Part shown: piece after piece, positions 52,189 to 62,164 of the stretch
How positions within the stretch are numbered: position 1 is the stretch's first letter
Layout of the letters: each line of letters starts with the position of its first letter
Source: Microbacterium pullorum
GTDB taxonomy: Bacteria; Actinomycetota; Actinomycetes; Actinomycetales; Microbacteriaceae
Length of the DNA stretch: 64,000 bases
Assembly: GCF_014836535.1 (NCBI RefSeq)
Contig: NZ_JACSQP010000005.1
Coordinates: 124,001-188,000, forward strand
Direction: 5' to 3'
Made by a program: the position numbers and the translations under genes
The notes under the pieces: generated by a model
Databases searched by the model: none
What the model was told of the DNA's origin: nothing
What the model saw: the letters and a program-made list of their open reading frames with translations, nothing else

Positions 52189-53195
52189 AGCTGCACCCCC
52201 GAGAGACTGTGCGGACGATCGAGCACGCGGTCGACGGCGTCGAGGATGCGGTCGAGGTCGGGCAGGTGGTGCCGTTCGAGCTTGGCGGGCGGGTACGGGA
52301 TGTCGTGCCCGGTGACCCGCACCGGCGCCGCCTCGAGATGATCGAAGCAGCGCTCGGTGATGCTCGCGGCGACCTCCGCCCCGACGCCCGCCTCCCCCGG
52401 CGCCTCGTGGGTGATCACGACGCGTCCGGTCTTGCGCACGGAGGCGGCCACGGTGTCGTAGTCCACCGGAGACAGCGAGCGCAGGTCGATGACCTCCACG
52501 GACAATCCGTCATCCTCGGCGGCGGTGGCCGCCTGCAGTGCCGTCACCACCTGGGCCCCGTAGGTGACGATCGTGGCGTCCACCCCCTCCCGTACGACCC
52601 GCGCGAGCCCCATCGGCGCCGTGTCGGCGAGGTCGGTCTCGAGGTCCACAGTCCCCTTGGCGTGGTAGAGCAGCTTCGGTTCGAAGAACACGACGGGATC
52701 GTCGGAGGCGATCGCCTGGCGCAGCATGATGTGGGCGTCGGCGGGGTTCGACACCGCGACGACCCGCAGGCCCGAGGTGTGCACGAAATAGGCCTCGGGC
52801 GACTCGGAGTGGTGCTCGGCGGCGCCGACGCCACCCGCCCACGGCACCCGGATGGTCAGGGGCATGCGCACCGCGCCGCGCGTGCGGTAGTGCAGCTTCG
52901 CGACCTGGCAGACGATCTGGTCGAAGGCGGGGTAGATGAAGCCGTCGAACTGGATCTCCACGACCGGGCGGAAGCCATGGAAGGCCAATCCCACCGCCGC
53001 TCCCACGATTCCCGACTCCGCCAGTGGGGTGTCGATCACCCGACTCTTGCCGTACGCGGCCAGCAGGCCGTCGGTCACGCGGAAGACGCCGCCGAGGGTG
53101 CCCACGTCCTCCCCCATCACCACGACCGTGGGGTCGTCGGCGAGGGCGCGGTGCAGGGCCGCGTTGAGCGAGCGCGCCATCGTGAGTTCGGTCAT
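52185..53195 (-). CDS. bkdB: 2-oxo acid dehydrogenase E1 beta subunit
   Basis: A 336-residue E1 beta: VVVMGEDVGTLGGVFRVTDG, DTPLAESGIVGAAVGLAFHG with the ThDP Glu, EIQFDGFIYPAFDQIVCQVAK, and AEHHSESPEAYFVHTSGLRVV. The transketolase C-terminal part contains VTYGAQVVTALQAA. It belongs to branched-chain/acetoin-type complexes, and the mcc operon next door argues for branched-chain substrates. ATG 53195 overlaps the E1 alpha stop (ATGA). Confidence 0.92.
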   Translation of the reverse strand: MTELTMARSLNAALHRALADDPTVVVMGEDVGTLGGVFRVTDGLLAAYGKSRVIDTPLAESGIVGAAVGLAFHGFRPVVEIQFDGFIYPAFDQIVCQVAKLHYRTRGAVRMPLTIRVPWAGGVGAAEHHSESPEAYFVHTSGLRVVAVSNPADAHIMLRQAIASDDPVVFFEPKLLYHAKGTVDLETDLADTAPMGLARVVREGVDATIVTYGAQVVTALQAATAAEDDGLSVEVIDLRSLSPVDYDTVAASVRKTGRVVITHEAPGEAGVGAEVAASITERCFDHLEAAPVRVTGHDIPYPPAKLERHHLPDLDRILDAVDRVLDRPHSLSGVQL

Positions 53196-54328
53196 CGCGC
53201 TTCCTCCTCGAAGCCGTCGAGGTAGGCCGCGTAGGCGCGACGCTGTCGGTCGAGCCCTGTGTGCGGCGCCGCATACACCTCGTCGAAGATCGTGAGCGGA
53301 TCGCGGGTGCGCGCCGACAGGCAGGCCGTGCGCATCTGGGCGGCCAGGCGGTCGGCGTCGGCGGCGATCTCCGCGACGAGGTCGTCGTCGAGCGCGCCCC
53401 GGCCGCGCAGCAGGGTCTCGACGCGGGTGATCGGATCGCGCCCACGCCACCGCTCCAGCTCGGCGGGGTCGCGGTAGCGGGTGGGGTCGTCCGCGGTGGT
53501 ATGGGCCCCCATGCGGTAGGTGACCGCCTCGATGTAGGCGGGACCGGCACCCGAACGCGCCCGCTCCAGCGCCCAGCGCATGGCCGCGAAGCCGGCGAGC
53601 ACGTCGTTCCCGTCGATGCGCAGGCTCGGGATGCCGAAGGCGGGCGCCCGCGCGGCCAGCGGCGTGCGCGACTGCACGGCGACCGGTTCCGAGATCGCCC
53701 ACTGGTTGTTGGAGCACACGAACACGACGGGGGCGCCGAAGGATGCCGCGAACACCATCGCCTCGTTGACGTCGCCCTGGCTCGATGCGCCGTCACCGAA
53801 GTACGCCACTGCCACGTCGTCCGACGGCTGCCCGTCGGCCCCGGGCGTGCGCTGGATCCCCATCGCGTAGCCGACGGCGTGGAGGGTCTGCGCGCCGATG
53901 ATGATCTGCGGGCCCGCGGTGTTGCGCGTGAACGGATCGCCCATCGACTGCTCCTCGCCGCGCCACACCTCCACCAGCTGTGCCGGGGTCGCGCCGCGCA
54001 CGAGCTGCACGCCGAGTTCCCGGTAGCTGGGGAAGACGAAGTCGCTCTCGCGCAGCGCGCGCGCCGTACCCACCTGCGCCGCCTCCTGACCGAGGCACGG
54101 CGCCCAGAGGCCCAGCTGGCCCTGGCGCTGCAGCGCGACACCCTCGGTGTCGAGCCGGCGGGTGCGCACCATGTCGCGATACAGGTCGACCAGCAGGGCG
54201 TCGTCGACGTCGCCTGCCCAGGGATCGAGCGTGGAGTCGGCCACGCGCTCGCCGGTGGGCGTGATGAGCCGGGCCACCGGCCCGACATCGGTCGCGGGTT
54301 CAGCCGCGGTGCTCGGGGAATACGTCAT
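53192..54328 (-). CDS. bkdA: 2-oxo acid dehydrogenase E1 alpha subunit
   Basis: A 378-residue E1 alpha: VALQRQGQLGLWAPCLGQEAAQVG, FPSYRELGVQLVRG, the ThDP motif YFGDGASSQGDVNEAMVFAA ... CSNNQWAIS (GDG-x-NN), and phosphorylation-loop-like YRMGAHTTADDPTRYR. With E1 beta it decarboxylates branched-chain 2-oxo acids from Leu, Ile and Val. ATG 54328 follows GGAGGGCG. It is divergent from an Lrp-type regulator. Confidence 0.92.
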   Translation of the reverse strand: MTYSPSTAAEPATDVGPVARLITPTGERVADSTLDPWAGDVDDALLVDLYRDMVRTRRLDTEGVALQRQGQLGLWAPCLGQEAAQVGTARALRESDFVFPSYRELGVQLVRGATPAQLVEVWRGEEQSMGDPFTRNTAGPQIIIGAQTLHAVGYAMGIQRTPGADGQPSDDVAVAYFGDGASSQGDVNEAMVFAASFGAPVVFVCSNNQWAISEPVAVQSRTPLAARAPAFGIPSLRIDGNDVLAGFAAMRWALERARSGAGPAYIEAVTYRMGAHTTADDPTRYRDPAELERWRGRDPITRVETLLRGRGALDDDLVAEIAADADRLAAQMRTACLSARTRDPLTIFDEVYAAPHTGLDRQRRAYAAYLDGFEEEAR

Positions 54329-54461
54329 CGTCGCCCTCCGTCCGGCGGTCCTCGTGAGACCGCCGTCGCGCGTGCGCCGGCCTCGTCGCCGACTCCGGTG
54401 AGCGTACGTCGCGCGAGCACCTAGCTCAAGCATCCCGGAACCAACTGAGCAACTTGCGCAA

Positions 54462-54485
54462 ATAGCACAGTTTGCAGCGTGCTAT
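54462..54485. promoter_or_regulatory. inverted repeat ATAGCAC-N10-GTGCTAT, bkd/Lrp operator
   Basis: ATAGCAC (54462-54468) and GTGCTAT (54479-54485) are perfect arms separated by 10 bp in the 168-bp region between bkdA and the Lrp gene. The right arm overlaps the -10 hexamer TATCGT (54483-54488) of the regulator gene, as expected for autoregulation. TTGCGCAA (54454-54461) lies just upstream. Confidence 0.7.
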
Positions 54486-54496
54486 CGTTTGGCACT

Positions 54497-54970
54497 ATGA
54501 CATCCCTCGACCACGTCGACCTCGCCCTCCTGGACGCTCTCGCCGAGGATCCGCGCGCCACCGTCGTGGCACTCGCCGACCGGCTCGGGATGTCGCGCAA
54601 CACCGTGCAGGCACGCATGTCGAAGCTCGACCGTGCCGGGGTGTTCCTCTCTTACGAACGCGCCATCGCCCCCGGCGCCCTGGGCTACCCGCTCGAGGCG
54701 ATGGTCGAAGTCGTCGTGACCCAGGCCGATCTGCCGCAGATCACGCAGCGCATCGCCGAGATCCCCGAGGTGATCCAGGCGCACGGCGTGAGCGGTCAGG
54801 TCGATCTCGTCGTGCGGGTCGCCGCCCGCGACACGCAGCACCTGTTCGACATCGACGCGCGGATCCTCGGCATCGACGGCGTCGAGCGCACCGAGACATC
54901 GCTGGTGATGGGCGAAGTGATCGGCTACCGGGTGCGCCCGCTCATGACACTGGCCTCACGGGAGCGCTGA
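54497..54970 (+). CDS. Lrp/AsnC-family regulator (BkdR-like)
   Basis: A 157-residue feast/famine regulator. The HTH DPRATVVALADRLGMSRNTVQARM (about 14-40) is followed by the RAM ligand domain with VVVTQADLPQITQRIAEIPEV and VRVAARDTQHLFDID. Its divergent position next to bkdABC indicates it controls branched-chain oxo acid dehydrogenase in response to amino acids, as BkdR does in other bacteria. ATG 54497 has -10 TATCGT eight bases upstream. Its tail overlaps the EamA gene by 29 bp. Confidence 0.9.
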   Translation: MTSLDHVDLALLDALAEDPRATVVALADRLGMSRNTVQARMSKLDRAGVFLSYERAIAPGALGYPLEAMVEVVVTQADLPQITQRIAEIPEVIQAHGVSGQVDLVVRVAARDTQHLFDIDARILGIDGVERTETSLVMGEVIGYRVRPLMTLASRER

Positions 54971-55961
54971 GCGCCGCAGCCGGCTGCCCTGCGACCACCC
55001 GGGACGCGCGGGGCAGGGGCGCCGCGGCATCCAGGCGAACCAGCACGACACCGATGAGGATGAGCGCGCCACCGGCGAACTGGATCGGCGCGGGGGCCTC
55101 GCCCAGCACCAGCCACGCCACCATCAGGGTGAACAGCACTTCCGACAGTCCCACGAACGAGGCCAGCCGCGCGCCCGTGCGCGGCACCGCCATGACGCCC
55201 AGCGCGTAGCCGAGCGTCGTGCCGACCGCTCCGACCCAGCCGAGGGGGACGTACCAGGGCAGCGTCATGCCGGCGAGCTCCACCGTGACGGCGGGAGCGT
55301 GGAAGGGCAGCACGCCCACGAGCATCAGCACCGCGACGAACACGGCACCGACGAGCAGTCCGCCTGCGGCGAGGGCGAGAGGCGGCATCCGGTCGCCGGC
55401 GCGCTCGGCGATGACGAAGTAGCCCGCCGCGCAGACGGCCGCACCGAGCGCGAGCAGCGTGCCGAGCAGGTCGAACCGGGCCCCCGTGAGGTCGACGACG
55501 AGCACGAGACCGCCCATGGCGAGCACCGTCCCGGCCACCACGAGCAGGGAGGGCGCACGTCGGGTGCGCAGCCACACCCAGAGCACCAGCAGCACCGGCG
55601 CGACGTACTGGATGAGCAGGGCCACCGCCACCGGCATCCGTTGCATGGCCGCGAAGTAGAACAGCTGGCAGCCGGCGACGGCGGTCAGCCCGAACGCGAC
55701 GATGAGGAGGCCGTGCCGTCGCAGGAATCCGCGCTCGCGGCGCAGCGCCCGCACGAGCGCGGGCGAGAGGATGAGCCCGGCGAGCGACATGCGCACCAGC
55801 AGTGCCGCGCCGAGTGACCAGCCCGCTTCCAGGAGCGGTTTGATGAACGGCCCGCTCGCCGAGAACGCCAGCGCCGAGGCGACGGCCATGACGAGTCCCG
55901 AGGTCGCGACGCGGCGGGGCGCAGCGACGGGCGAAGGGGTGGGAGCGGTCTGCGTGGCCAT
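54942..55961 (-). CDS. EamA/DMT-family transporter
   Basis: A 339-residue drug/metabolite transporter of ten helices in two EamA repeats: VMAVASALAFSASGPFIKPLL for the first, GTLLALGAAVCAAGYFVIAERAG for the second, with WLVLGEAPAPIQFAGGALILIG at the conserved end. Substrate unknown. It is divergent from a CGNR regulator, a frequent pairing, and its stop lies inside the 3' end of the Lrp gene. Confidence 0.9.
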   Translation of the reverse strand: MATQTAPTPSPVAAPRRVATSGLVMAVASALAFSASGPFIKPLLEAGWSLGAALLVRMSLAGLILSPALVRALRRERGFLRRHGLLIVAFGLTAVAGCQLFYFAAMQRMPVAVALLIQYVAPVLLVLWVWLRTRRAPSLLVVAGTVLAMGGLVLVVDLTGARFDLLGTLLALGAAVCAAGYFVIAERAGDRMPPLALAAGGLLVGAVFVAVLMLVGVLPFHAPAVTVELAGMTLPWYVPLGWVGAVGTTLGYALGVMAVPRTGARLASFVGLSEVLFTLMVAWLVLGEAPAPIQFAGGALILIGVVLVRLDAAAPLPRASRVVAGQPAAALSAPVRPVS

Positions 55962-55995
55962 GCGGTCGCCGGTCTGTCAGGAGTGTCGTGTAGGT

Positions 55996-56005
55996 TCACT
56001 CGTGA
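55996..56005. promoter_or_regulatory. palindrome TCAC-TC-GTGA between EamA and CGNR genes
   Basis: TCACTCGTGA lies directly after a -10-like TAGGTT (55991-55996), so it covers the expected transcription start of the CGNR gene and the leader of the divergent EamA gene. A related CTCGTGACA recurs at 56044-56052 just inside the gene. Candidate autoregulatory operator. Confidence 0.45.
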
Positions 56006-56035
56006 CAGTACGCCCCGCCGATGTCAGGAGTCAAT

Positions 56036-56596
56036 GTGGTCTTTGCTCGTGACACTCGCCGGTCCCTCGCGGCGGCCGTCGACCTCGTCAACACCCTCCC
56101 CGCGACAGACGTCGACCGGGTCGACCGCCTCGTCACGCCGGACGATCTGCGTGCCTACCTCGCCGTGCACCCCTACACCGGATCCTTCACGCGCGACCAG
56201 GCCGAGGTCGATGCCGTGCGCGCGATCCGGCCGCGGCTGCGCGGCCTGTGGCTGACCGATCGCGAGGGCGCGGTTCCGCTCGTGAACGCGATGCTCCGCG
56301 ACGCCGACGCACTCCCGCAGCTGGTCATCCACGAGGGCTACGACTGGCACATCCACGCGACCGGCGACGACGAGGGCCTGGCCACCCGCATCCTCGTCGA
56401 GACGGCGATGGCGTTCGTCGACGTCATCCGCTCCGACCAGTACGACCGCCTCAGGGTCTGCGCCGCCGATGACTGCCTGTCGGTGTACGTCGACTACTCC
56501 AAGAACGGCTCGAAGCGGTACTGCGACACCGGCAACTGCGGCAACCGCATGAACGTCAACGCGTACCGTCGCCGGAAGGCTGCAGAAACGACCTGA
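56036..56596 (+). CDS. CGNR zinc-finger regulator (ABATE domain)
   Basis: A 186-residue protein. The helical ABATE N-terminal part (AAAVDLVNTLP ...) is followed by a CGNR zinc finger near the C-terminus: LRVCAADDCLSVYVDYSKNG then RYCDTGNCGNRMNVNAYRRR. Proposed as stress-responsive regulators. GTG 56036 is preferred because AGGAG (56026-56030) is five bases before it; ATG 56021 would put that site inside the gene. The 3' end overlaps the convergent hydrolase gene by 41 bp. Confidence 0.85.
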   Translation: MVFARDTRRSLAAAVDLVNTLPATDVDRVDRLVTPDDLRAYLAVHPYTGSFTRDQAEVDAVRAIRPRLRGLWLTDREGAVPLVNAMLRDADALPQLVIHEGYDWHIHATGDDEGLATRILVETAMAFVDVIRSDQYDRLRVCAADDCLSVYVDYSKNGSKRYCDTGNCGNRMNVNAYRRRKAAETT

Positions 56597-57455
56597 TCGC
56601 CTCGGCCGCGGGTTGCGGGGTCTCGTAGTGGATGAGGTGGCCGACGCCGTCGATCTCGACCAGCCGCGCATCGGGGAAGAGCGTCACGAGATGACGCTCC
56701 GCCTCGATCGGGGTGATGTCGTCCTGCACCGCGGCGATCAGCAGGGTCGGCTGGGCGATGGCCGGCGCGTGCGCGCGGATGTCGTTGGACACCGAGGCGA
56801 GGAACGCGTCGTGCAGCACGTCCCGGTCGGCGAAGCGGGAGAAGTAGGTGTCGTGCTGATCGTGCACGAAGCGACGCAGTTCGCGGTCGCGCGTCTTGGT
56901 CATCGAGACACTCATGACCCGCACGATCAGGCGGCTGCGCAGCACGGCGTCGCCGAGCGGCCGGGGCAGGCGCGCGCCCGCCCAGTAGTAGAACACCGCA
57001 AGACGGGTGAGGATGCCGCGGGGTCCCTCCAACGCCGGGGCGCCGATCGGGTTCACCAGGATCACCCGCGGGCTCTGCAGTCCCCCGGCGACGGCCGCAG
57101 CGACCACTATCGAGCCGAACGAGTGGCCGAGGATGACCGCTCCGGGCGCGGTGGCGGCGACGAAATCGGTGAGCCACTGCGCGTAGGCGCCCAGATCGTG
57201 ACGGCGGCCGGGGAGCGGCGCGGTCTCGCCGAAGCCCGGCAGGTCGGGCATGATCACGCGGATGCCGTCGAGGTGGGCGACCACGGGCTCGAGCCCGTGG
57301 TGCTCGCCGCGGAAGCCGTGCACCGCGACGATCGTCTCGGTGGCGTCGTCGGGCCCGTACTCCCAATAGGCGGTCGCCGCGCCCTGCACCGCGACCTCGC
57401 GGCGACGCACCGGGATGCGCGCGAGAGAGGGGGCATACGGGTGCGCGACGGTCAT
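56556..57455 (-). CDS. alpha/beta-fold hydrolase
   Basis: A 299-residue alpha/beta hydrolase: IVAVHGFRGEHHG (oxyanion region), VIMPDLPGFGETAP, nucleophile elbow ILGHSFGSIVVAAA with Ser, the Asp in LLIAAVQDDITPIEA and the His in GVGHLIHYETP. Substrate unknown. ATG 57455 has -10 TAGACT at 57462-57467 (minus) six bases upstream (leaderless). Confidence 0.88.
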   Translation of the reverse strand: MTVAHPYAPSLARIPVRRREVAVQGAATAYWEYGPDDATETIVAVHGFRGEHHGLEPVVAHLDGIRVIMPDLPGFGETAPLPGRRHDLGAYAQWLTDFVAATAPGAVILGHSFGSIVVAAAVAGGLQSPRVILVNPIGAPALEGPRGILTRLAVFYYWAGARLPRPLGDAVLRSRLIVRVMSVSMTKTRDRELRRFVHDQHDTYFSRFADRDVLHDAFLASVSNDIRAHAPAIAQPTLLIAAVQDDITPIEAERHLVTLFPDARLVEIDGVGHLIHYETPQPAAEAIRSFLQPSGDGTR

Positions 57456-57527
57456 CCTCCGAGTCTACGAGCCGGGCGCCGGTGTGCCTGCCCGGCGATG
57501 TCGCCGACCGGCTCTAGCGTTGTCGAT

Positions 57528-58271
57528 ATGACGACGTGGCAACCCGAGCCGCTCCTCGACTTCCCCGAGCCCGAGCGCATTCCGGCGTGGACGCGCCTGG
57601 TGGGCGTGTTCGACCTCGAGACCACCGGTGTCGAGGTCGAGACCGACCGCATCGTCACCGCGCACGTCGGCGTCATCGACGGCTCCGGTGCCGTGGTGCA
57701 CGCGCGCGACTGGCTCGCCGACCCGGGCGTGGAGATCCCCGAGGGCGCGACGGCGGTGCACGGCATCACGACCGCGCATGCGCGGGCCGAGGGGCGCGCG
57801 GCGGCCGAGGTGGTCGCCGACGTCGTGGCGGCATTGCGGGGTCTGTTCGCCGCCGGCATCCCCGTCGTCGCCTACAACGCCTGCTACGACTTCTCGCTGC
57901 TCAAGCACGAGGCCGTGCGTCACGGCATCGCACCGCTGCGCAACCCGGCGCCCATCATCGACCCGCTCGTGCTCGACAAGGCGCACGATCGGTTCCGGCG
58001 CGGCAAGCGCACGCTCGAGGCCGTCGCCGCGCACTACGCCGTGCCGCTGGAGGGCGCGCACGATGCGTGCGCCGATGCGGTCGCCGCGGGCCGGGTCGCG
58101 CAGGCGCTGGCCGAGCGGTTCGGCGCGGAGCTGCCGCCGACCGCGGAGGAGCTGCACGCGCGGCAGATCGGCTGGGCGCGCGCTCAGGCGGCGAGTCTGA
58201 CGGAGTACTTCATCAAGATCGGGCGGCTCGACGCCGACGACGCGCTCGACGGCAACTGGCCGGTGCGCTGA
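57528..58271 (+). CDS. DnaQ-like 3'-5' exonuclease
   Basis: A 247-residue DEDDh exonuclease: GVFDLETTGVEVETDRIVTAH (Exo I, Asp/Glu), VAYNACYDFSLLKHEAVRHG (Exo II) and LEGAHDACADAVAAGRV (Exo III with His and Asp). A 40-residue C-terminal tail follows. It resembles the epsilon-like exonucleases found as single genes in actinobacteria. ATG 57528 has -10 TAGCGT at 57515-57520 seven bases upstream. Confidence 0.92.
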   Translation: MTTWQPEPLLDFPEPERIPAWTRLVGVFDLETTGVEVETDRIVTAHVGVIDGSGAVVHARDWLADPGVEIPEGATAVHGITTAHARAEGRAAAEVVADVVAALRGLFAAGIPVVAYNACYDFSLLKHEAVRHGIAPLRNPAPIIDPLVLDKAHDRFRRGKRTLEAVAAHYAVPLEGAHDACADAVAAGRVAQALAERFGAELPPTAEELHARQIGWARAQAASLTEYFIKIGRLDADDALDGNWPVR

Positions 58272-58287
58272 CATTCCCCGCCAACGG

Positions 58288-58317
58288 AAGAAGGCCCCGC
58301 CGAAGCGGGGCCTTCTT
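58288..58317. terminator. bidirectional terminator between the exonuclease gene and rpmE2
   Basis: AAGAAGGCCCCGC (58288-58300) pairs with GCGGGGCCTTCTT (58305-58317) around CGAA, followed by T and TCG. It serves both convergent genes. The same AAGAAGGCCCC core was used after the tRNA at 37276. Confidence 0.88.
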
Positions 58318-58327
58318 TCGCGGCGAC

Positions 58328-58579
58328 TTACTTGGTGCCGAAGTTCTTGAAGCGCTGGTTGAACTTCTCGACACGACCGGCCGAGTCCATGATGCGCTGC
58401 TTGCCCGTGTAGAACGGGTGCGAAGCCGACGAGATCTCCACGTCGATGACGGGGTACTCGGTGCCCTCGAATTCGACGGTCTTGTCGCTGGTGACCGTGG
58501 AACGGGTGAGGAACAGTTCTCCCGAGCCGAGGTCGCGGAACACGATGGGCCGGTAGTCGGGGTGGATGTCAGTCTTCAT
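58328..58579 (-). CDS. rpmE2: 50S ribosomal protein L31 type B (zinc-independent)
   Basis: An 83-residue L31 of the C-minus type: [33 protein letters not shown] and the C-terminal [10 protein letters not shown]. It has no Cys, so it cannot bind the zinc of type A L31; such paralogues usually replace L31 under zinc limitation and are Zur-controlled, but I see no clear Zur box in the leader. ATG 58579 follows AAGGAC. A GGTGCGAATGCACC palindrome lies at 58632-58645. The 237 bp up to the ABC gene hold nothing else recognisable. Confidence 0.94.
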   Translation of the reverse strand: MKTDIHPDYRPIVFRDLGSGELFLTRSTVTSDKTVEFEGTEYPVIDVEISSASHPFYTGKQRIMDSAGRVEKFNQRFKNFGTK

Positions 58580-58816
58580 GAGATGTCCTTGAGGTGGTGA
58601 TCTGGATTTTGCCAGAACGGTCAAAGTCTGAGGTGCGAATGCACCAAGGAACAACTCTACCAGCCCTGTACCGCACTCGACGACCTCGCGGCTCCCGCGC
58701 ATCGGCCGCACAATGTCGCTGATCCGGAGCTCAGGCGGGCCGGAAGGCCTCTTCCCGGTGCGAACCGGGGTGGATTGGCGACGTTGTGCGTGCGGCGCGG
58801 GCGCGCGGGCGCGCGG

Positions 58817-59611
<795 letters not shown>

Positions 59612-59620
59612 GACTCCAGC

Positions 59621-60814
59621 CTATCGGCCGGCGCCGGCGACCTCCGCGTACAGCGCGGCCGTCGTGTCGGCGATCGCCTGCCAGCTGAAGTCCTCCGCGG
59701 CACGGGTGCGACCCGCGCGTCCGTACGCGGCGGCGCGCTCCGGGTCGGTGACGACCTCGGTGAGCACGGCCGCGAGGTCGGCGACGTAGCGCTCAGGGTC
59801 GACGGGCGTGCCGGTGCCGTCCTGCACCTGGTCGATGGGGACGAGGCGCCCCGTGACGCCGTCGACGACGACCTCGGGGATGCCGCCGGTCGCCGTTCCC
59901 ACGACGGCCGCGCCGCAGGCCATCGCCTCGAGGTTCACGATGCCCAGCGGCTCGTAGACCGACGGGCAGACGAACGTCGTCGCGGCCGAGAGCAGCGTGC
60001 ACAGCTCGTGACGCGACAGGTGGCGGTCGATCCAGACGACGCCCGACCGTGTCTCCTGCAGGCCGCGCACCAGCTCCTGCACCTCGGCCATGATCTGCGG
60101 GGTGTCGGGGGCGCCGGCGCAGAGCACCAGCTGCACCTCCGGCGGCAGCAGGGCAGCCGCCCGCAGCAGGTACGGCAGCCCCTTCTGGCGGGTGATGCGG
60201 CCGACGAACACGACACTCGGGCGCGTGGCATCCACCCCCAGCTGTTCCAGCAGCTCGGGGTCTGACACCGGATGCCACGCCTCGGTGTCGATGCCGTTGT
60301 AGATGACACGGACCTTCTCGGGGTCAAGCGCCGGGTAGCTGCGCAGGATGTCCTGACGCATGCCCTCGCTCACCGCGACGATCGCCGCAGCCCCCTCGTA
60401 GGCGGTCTTCTCGATGTAGCTCGACACCGCGTAGCCGCCGCCGAGCTGCTCGGCCTTCCACGGACGCAGCGGCTCGAGAGAGTGCGCCGTGACGATGTGC
60501 GGGATGCCGTGCAGGAGCGAAGCCAGATGACCGGCGAAATTGGCATACCAGGTGTGGCTGTGCACGACGTCGGCGCCGGCGATGTCGCCCACGATCTCGA
60601 GGTCGGTGCCGAGGGTCTGCACCGCGCCGTTCGCGGTGGCCAGTTCCGCCGGAACGCCGTAGGACGTGGTGCCTTCCTCCTCACGGTCGGCGCCGAACGC
60701 GCGCACTCGCACGTCGAGCTGCGTGCGAAGCGCCGCGACGAGTTCGGTCACGTGGACCCCCGCGCCTCCGTAGATCTCCGGCGGGTATTCCTTCGTGACG
60801 ATGTCGACGCGCAT
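59621..60814 (-). CDS. glgA: actinobacterial glycogen synthase GlgA (GT4 type; possibly maltose-1-phosphate synthase)
   Basis: A 397-residue GT4 glycosyltransferase: MRVDIVTKEYPPEIYGGAGVHV at the N-terminus, VVHSHTWYANFAGHLAS, VIYNGIDTEAWHP, VFVGRITRQKGLPYLL and the nucleotide-sugar motif VYEPLGIVNLEAMACG. In mycobacteria this type (GlgA/GlgM) uses ADP-glucose to make alpha-maltose 1-phosphate or glycogen. It is divergent from glgC, which supplies ADP-glucose. ATG 60814 has -10 TAGCGT (60822-60827, minus) seven bases upstream. Confidence 0.92.
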   Translation of the reverse strand: MRVDIVTKEYPPEIYGGAGVHVTELVAALRTQLDVRVRAFGADREEEGTTSYGVPAELATANGAVQTLGTDLEIVGDIAGADVVHSHTWYANFAGHLASLLHGIPHIVTAHSLEPLRPWKAEQLGGGYAVSSYIEKTAYEGAAAIVAVSEGMRQDILRSYPALDPEKVRVIYNGIDTEAWHPVSDPELLEQLGVDATRPSVVFVGRITRQKGLPYLLRAAALLPPEVQLVLCAGAPDTPQIMAEVQELVRGLQETRSGVVWIDRHLSRHELCTLLSAATTFVCPSVYEPLGIVNLEAMACGAAVVGTATGGIPEVVVDGVTGRLVPIDQVQDGTGTPVDPERYVADLAAVLTEVVTDPERAAAYGRAGRTRAAEDFSWQAIADTTAALYAEVAGAGR

Positions 60815-60821
60815 GCCACGA

Positions 60822-60884
60822 ACGCTAGTACACGCGCAACCCGTCGCGCCGTGCTGGCCCGGCATGGGGACGGGGCCATAGTGT
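60822..60884. promoter_or_regulatory. divergent leaderless promoters of glgA and glgC
   Basis: The 76-bp gap between the two start codons holds TAGCGT (60822-60827, minus strand, seven bases before the glgA ATG) and TAGTGT (60879-60884, plus strand, six bases before the glgC ATG). No recognisable operator is seen. Confidence 0.6.
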
Positions 60885-60890
60885 GGAGCC

Positions 60891-62135
60891 ATGCCTGCGA
60901 CCCCGAAGGTTTTCGGAATCATCCTCGCTGGAGGCGAGGGCAAACGTCTCATGCCGCTCACGGCGGACAGAGCCAAGCCCGCGGTGCCGTTCGGAGGCCA
61001 GTACCGCCTGATCGACTTCGCGATCTCCAACCTGATCAACTCGGGATTGCGCCAGATCGTCGTGCTCACGCAGTACAAGTCGCACAGCCTCGACCGTCAC
61101 ATCTCACAGACGTGGCGCATGTCGCCGCTGCTGGATTCCTACGTCGCCTCGGTGCCCGCCCAGCAGCGTCTGGGCAAGCGCTGGTTCTCCGGTTCGGCCG
61201 ACGCGATCCTGCAGAGCCTCAACCTCATCAACGACGAGAAGCCCGACATCGTCGCCGTGGTCGGCGCCGACCACGTGTACCGCATGGACTTCCGGCAGAT
61301 GCTCGACGCGCACATCGACTCGGGTCTTCCCGCCACCGTCGCCGGCATCCGCCAGCCGATCGCCATGGCGAACCAGTTCGGTGTCATCGAGGTCAACGAC
61401 TCCGACCCGACCAAGATCAACCGGTTCCTCGAGAAGCCACAGGATCCCGCGGGCCTTCCGGACGCTCCGCACGAGGTGCTCGCCTCGATGGGCAACTACA
61501 TCTTCACCACCGATGCACTCATCGCCGCGGTCGAGGACGACGGCGAGGTGTCGACCTCGAACCACGACATGGGCGGCGACATCATCCCCTACTTCGTGGA
61601 TCGGGGTGAAGCGGGCGTCTACGACTTCAAGCGCAACGAAGTGCCCGGCTCCAACGATCGCGACCGCGACTACTGGCGCGACGTCGGAACGATCGACTCG
61701 TTCTTCGACGCCCACATGGACCTCATTTCCACCCTCCCGGTGTTCAACCTGTACAACACCGACTGGCCAATCCACTCGCAGACCGTCAACTCGCCCCCGG
61801 CGAAGTTCGTGCGCGACTCGGTGGGGCGCATGGGCAACGCGATCGACTCAATCGTCTCGCTCGGGTCGGTGCTGTCCGGCACCCACCTCGAACGCAGCGT
61901 CGTGGGACCGTGGGCGCTCACCGGCGGCGGGTCGACCATCACCGACTCCGTGCTGTTCGATCACGTCGACATCGGCGCCGGCGCCCGGGTGCACCGGGCG
62001 ATCCTCGACAAGAACGTGCGGCTGCTCGACGGCGCGACCGTCGGTGTCGACCGGGCGCGCGACCTGTCGCGAGGATTCACCGTCACAGACTCCGGCATCA
62101 CGATCGTCGGCAAGAACGTCATCGTCGAGCGTTAG
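60891..62135 (+). CDS. glgC: glucose-1-phosphate adenylyltransferase
   Basis: A 414-residue ADP-glucose pyrophosphorylase: [25 protein letters not shown] (nucleotide loop, Lys and Arg), [35 protein letters not shown] and the left-handed helix with [18 protein letters not shown]. It makes ADP-glucose from ATP and glucose 1-phosphate for glycogen. ATG 60891 has -10 TAGTGT at six bases (leaderless). Confidence 0.96.
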   Translation: MPATPKVFGIILAGGEGKRLMPLTADRAKPAVPFGGQYRLIDFAISNLINSGLRQIVVLTQYKSHSLDRHISQTWRMSPLLDSYVASVPAQQRLGKRWFSGSADAILQSLNLINDEKPDIVAVVGADHVYRMDFRQMLDAHIDSGLPATVAGIRQPIAMANQFGVIEVNDSDPTKINRFLEKPQDPAGLPDAPHEVLASMGNYIFTTDALIAAVEDDGEVSTSNHDMGGDIIPYFVDRGEAGVYDFKRNEVPGSNDRDRDYWRDVGTIDSFFDAHMDLISTLPVFNLYNTDWPIHSQTVNSPPAKFVRDSVGRMGNAIDSIVSLGSVLSGTHLERSVVGPWALTGGGSTITDSVLFDHVDIGAGARVHRAILDKNVRLLDGATVGVDRARDLSRGFTVTDSGITIVGKNVIVER

Positions 62136-62164
62136 CACCACGCCGCGGGCGATAGCGTGGAGGC

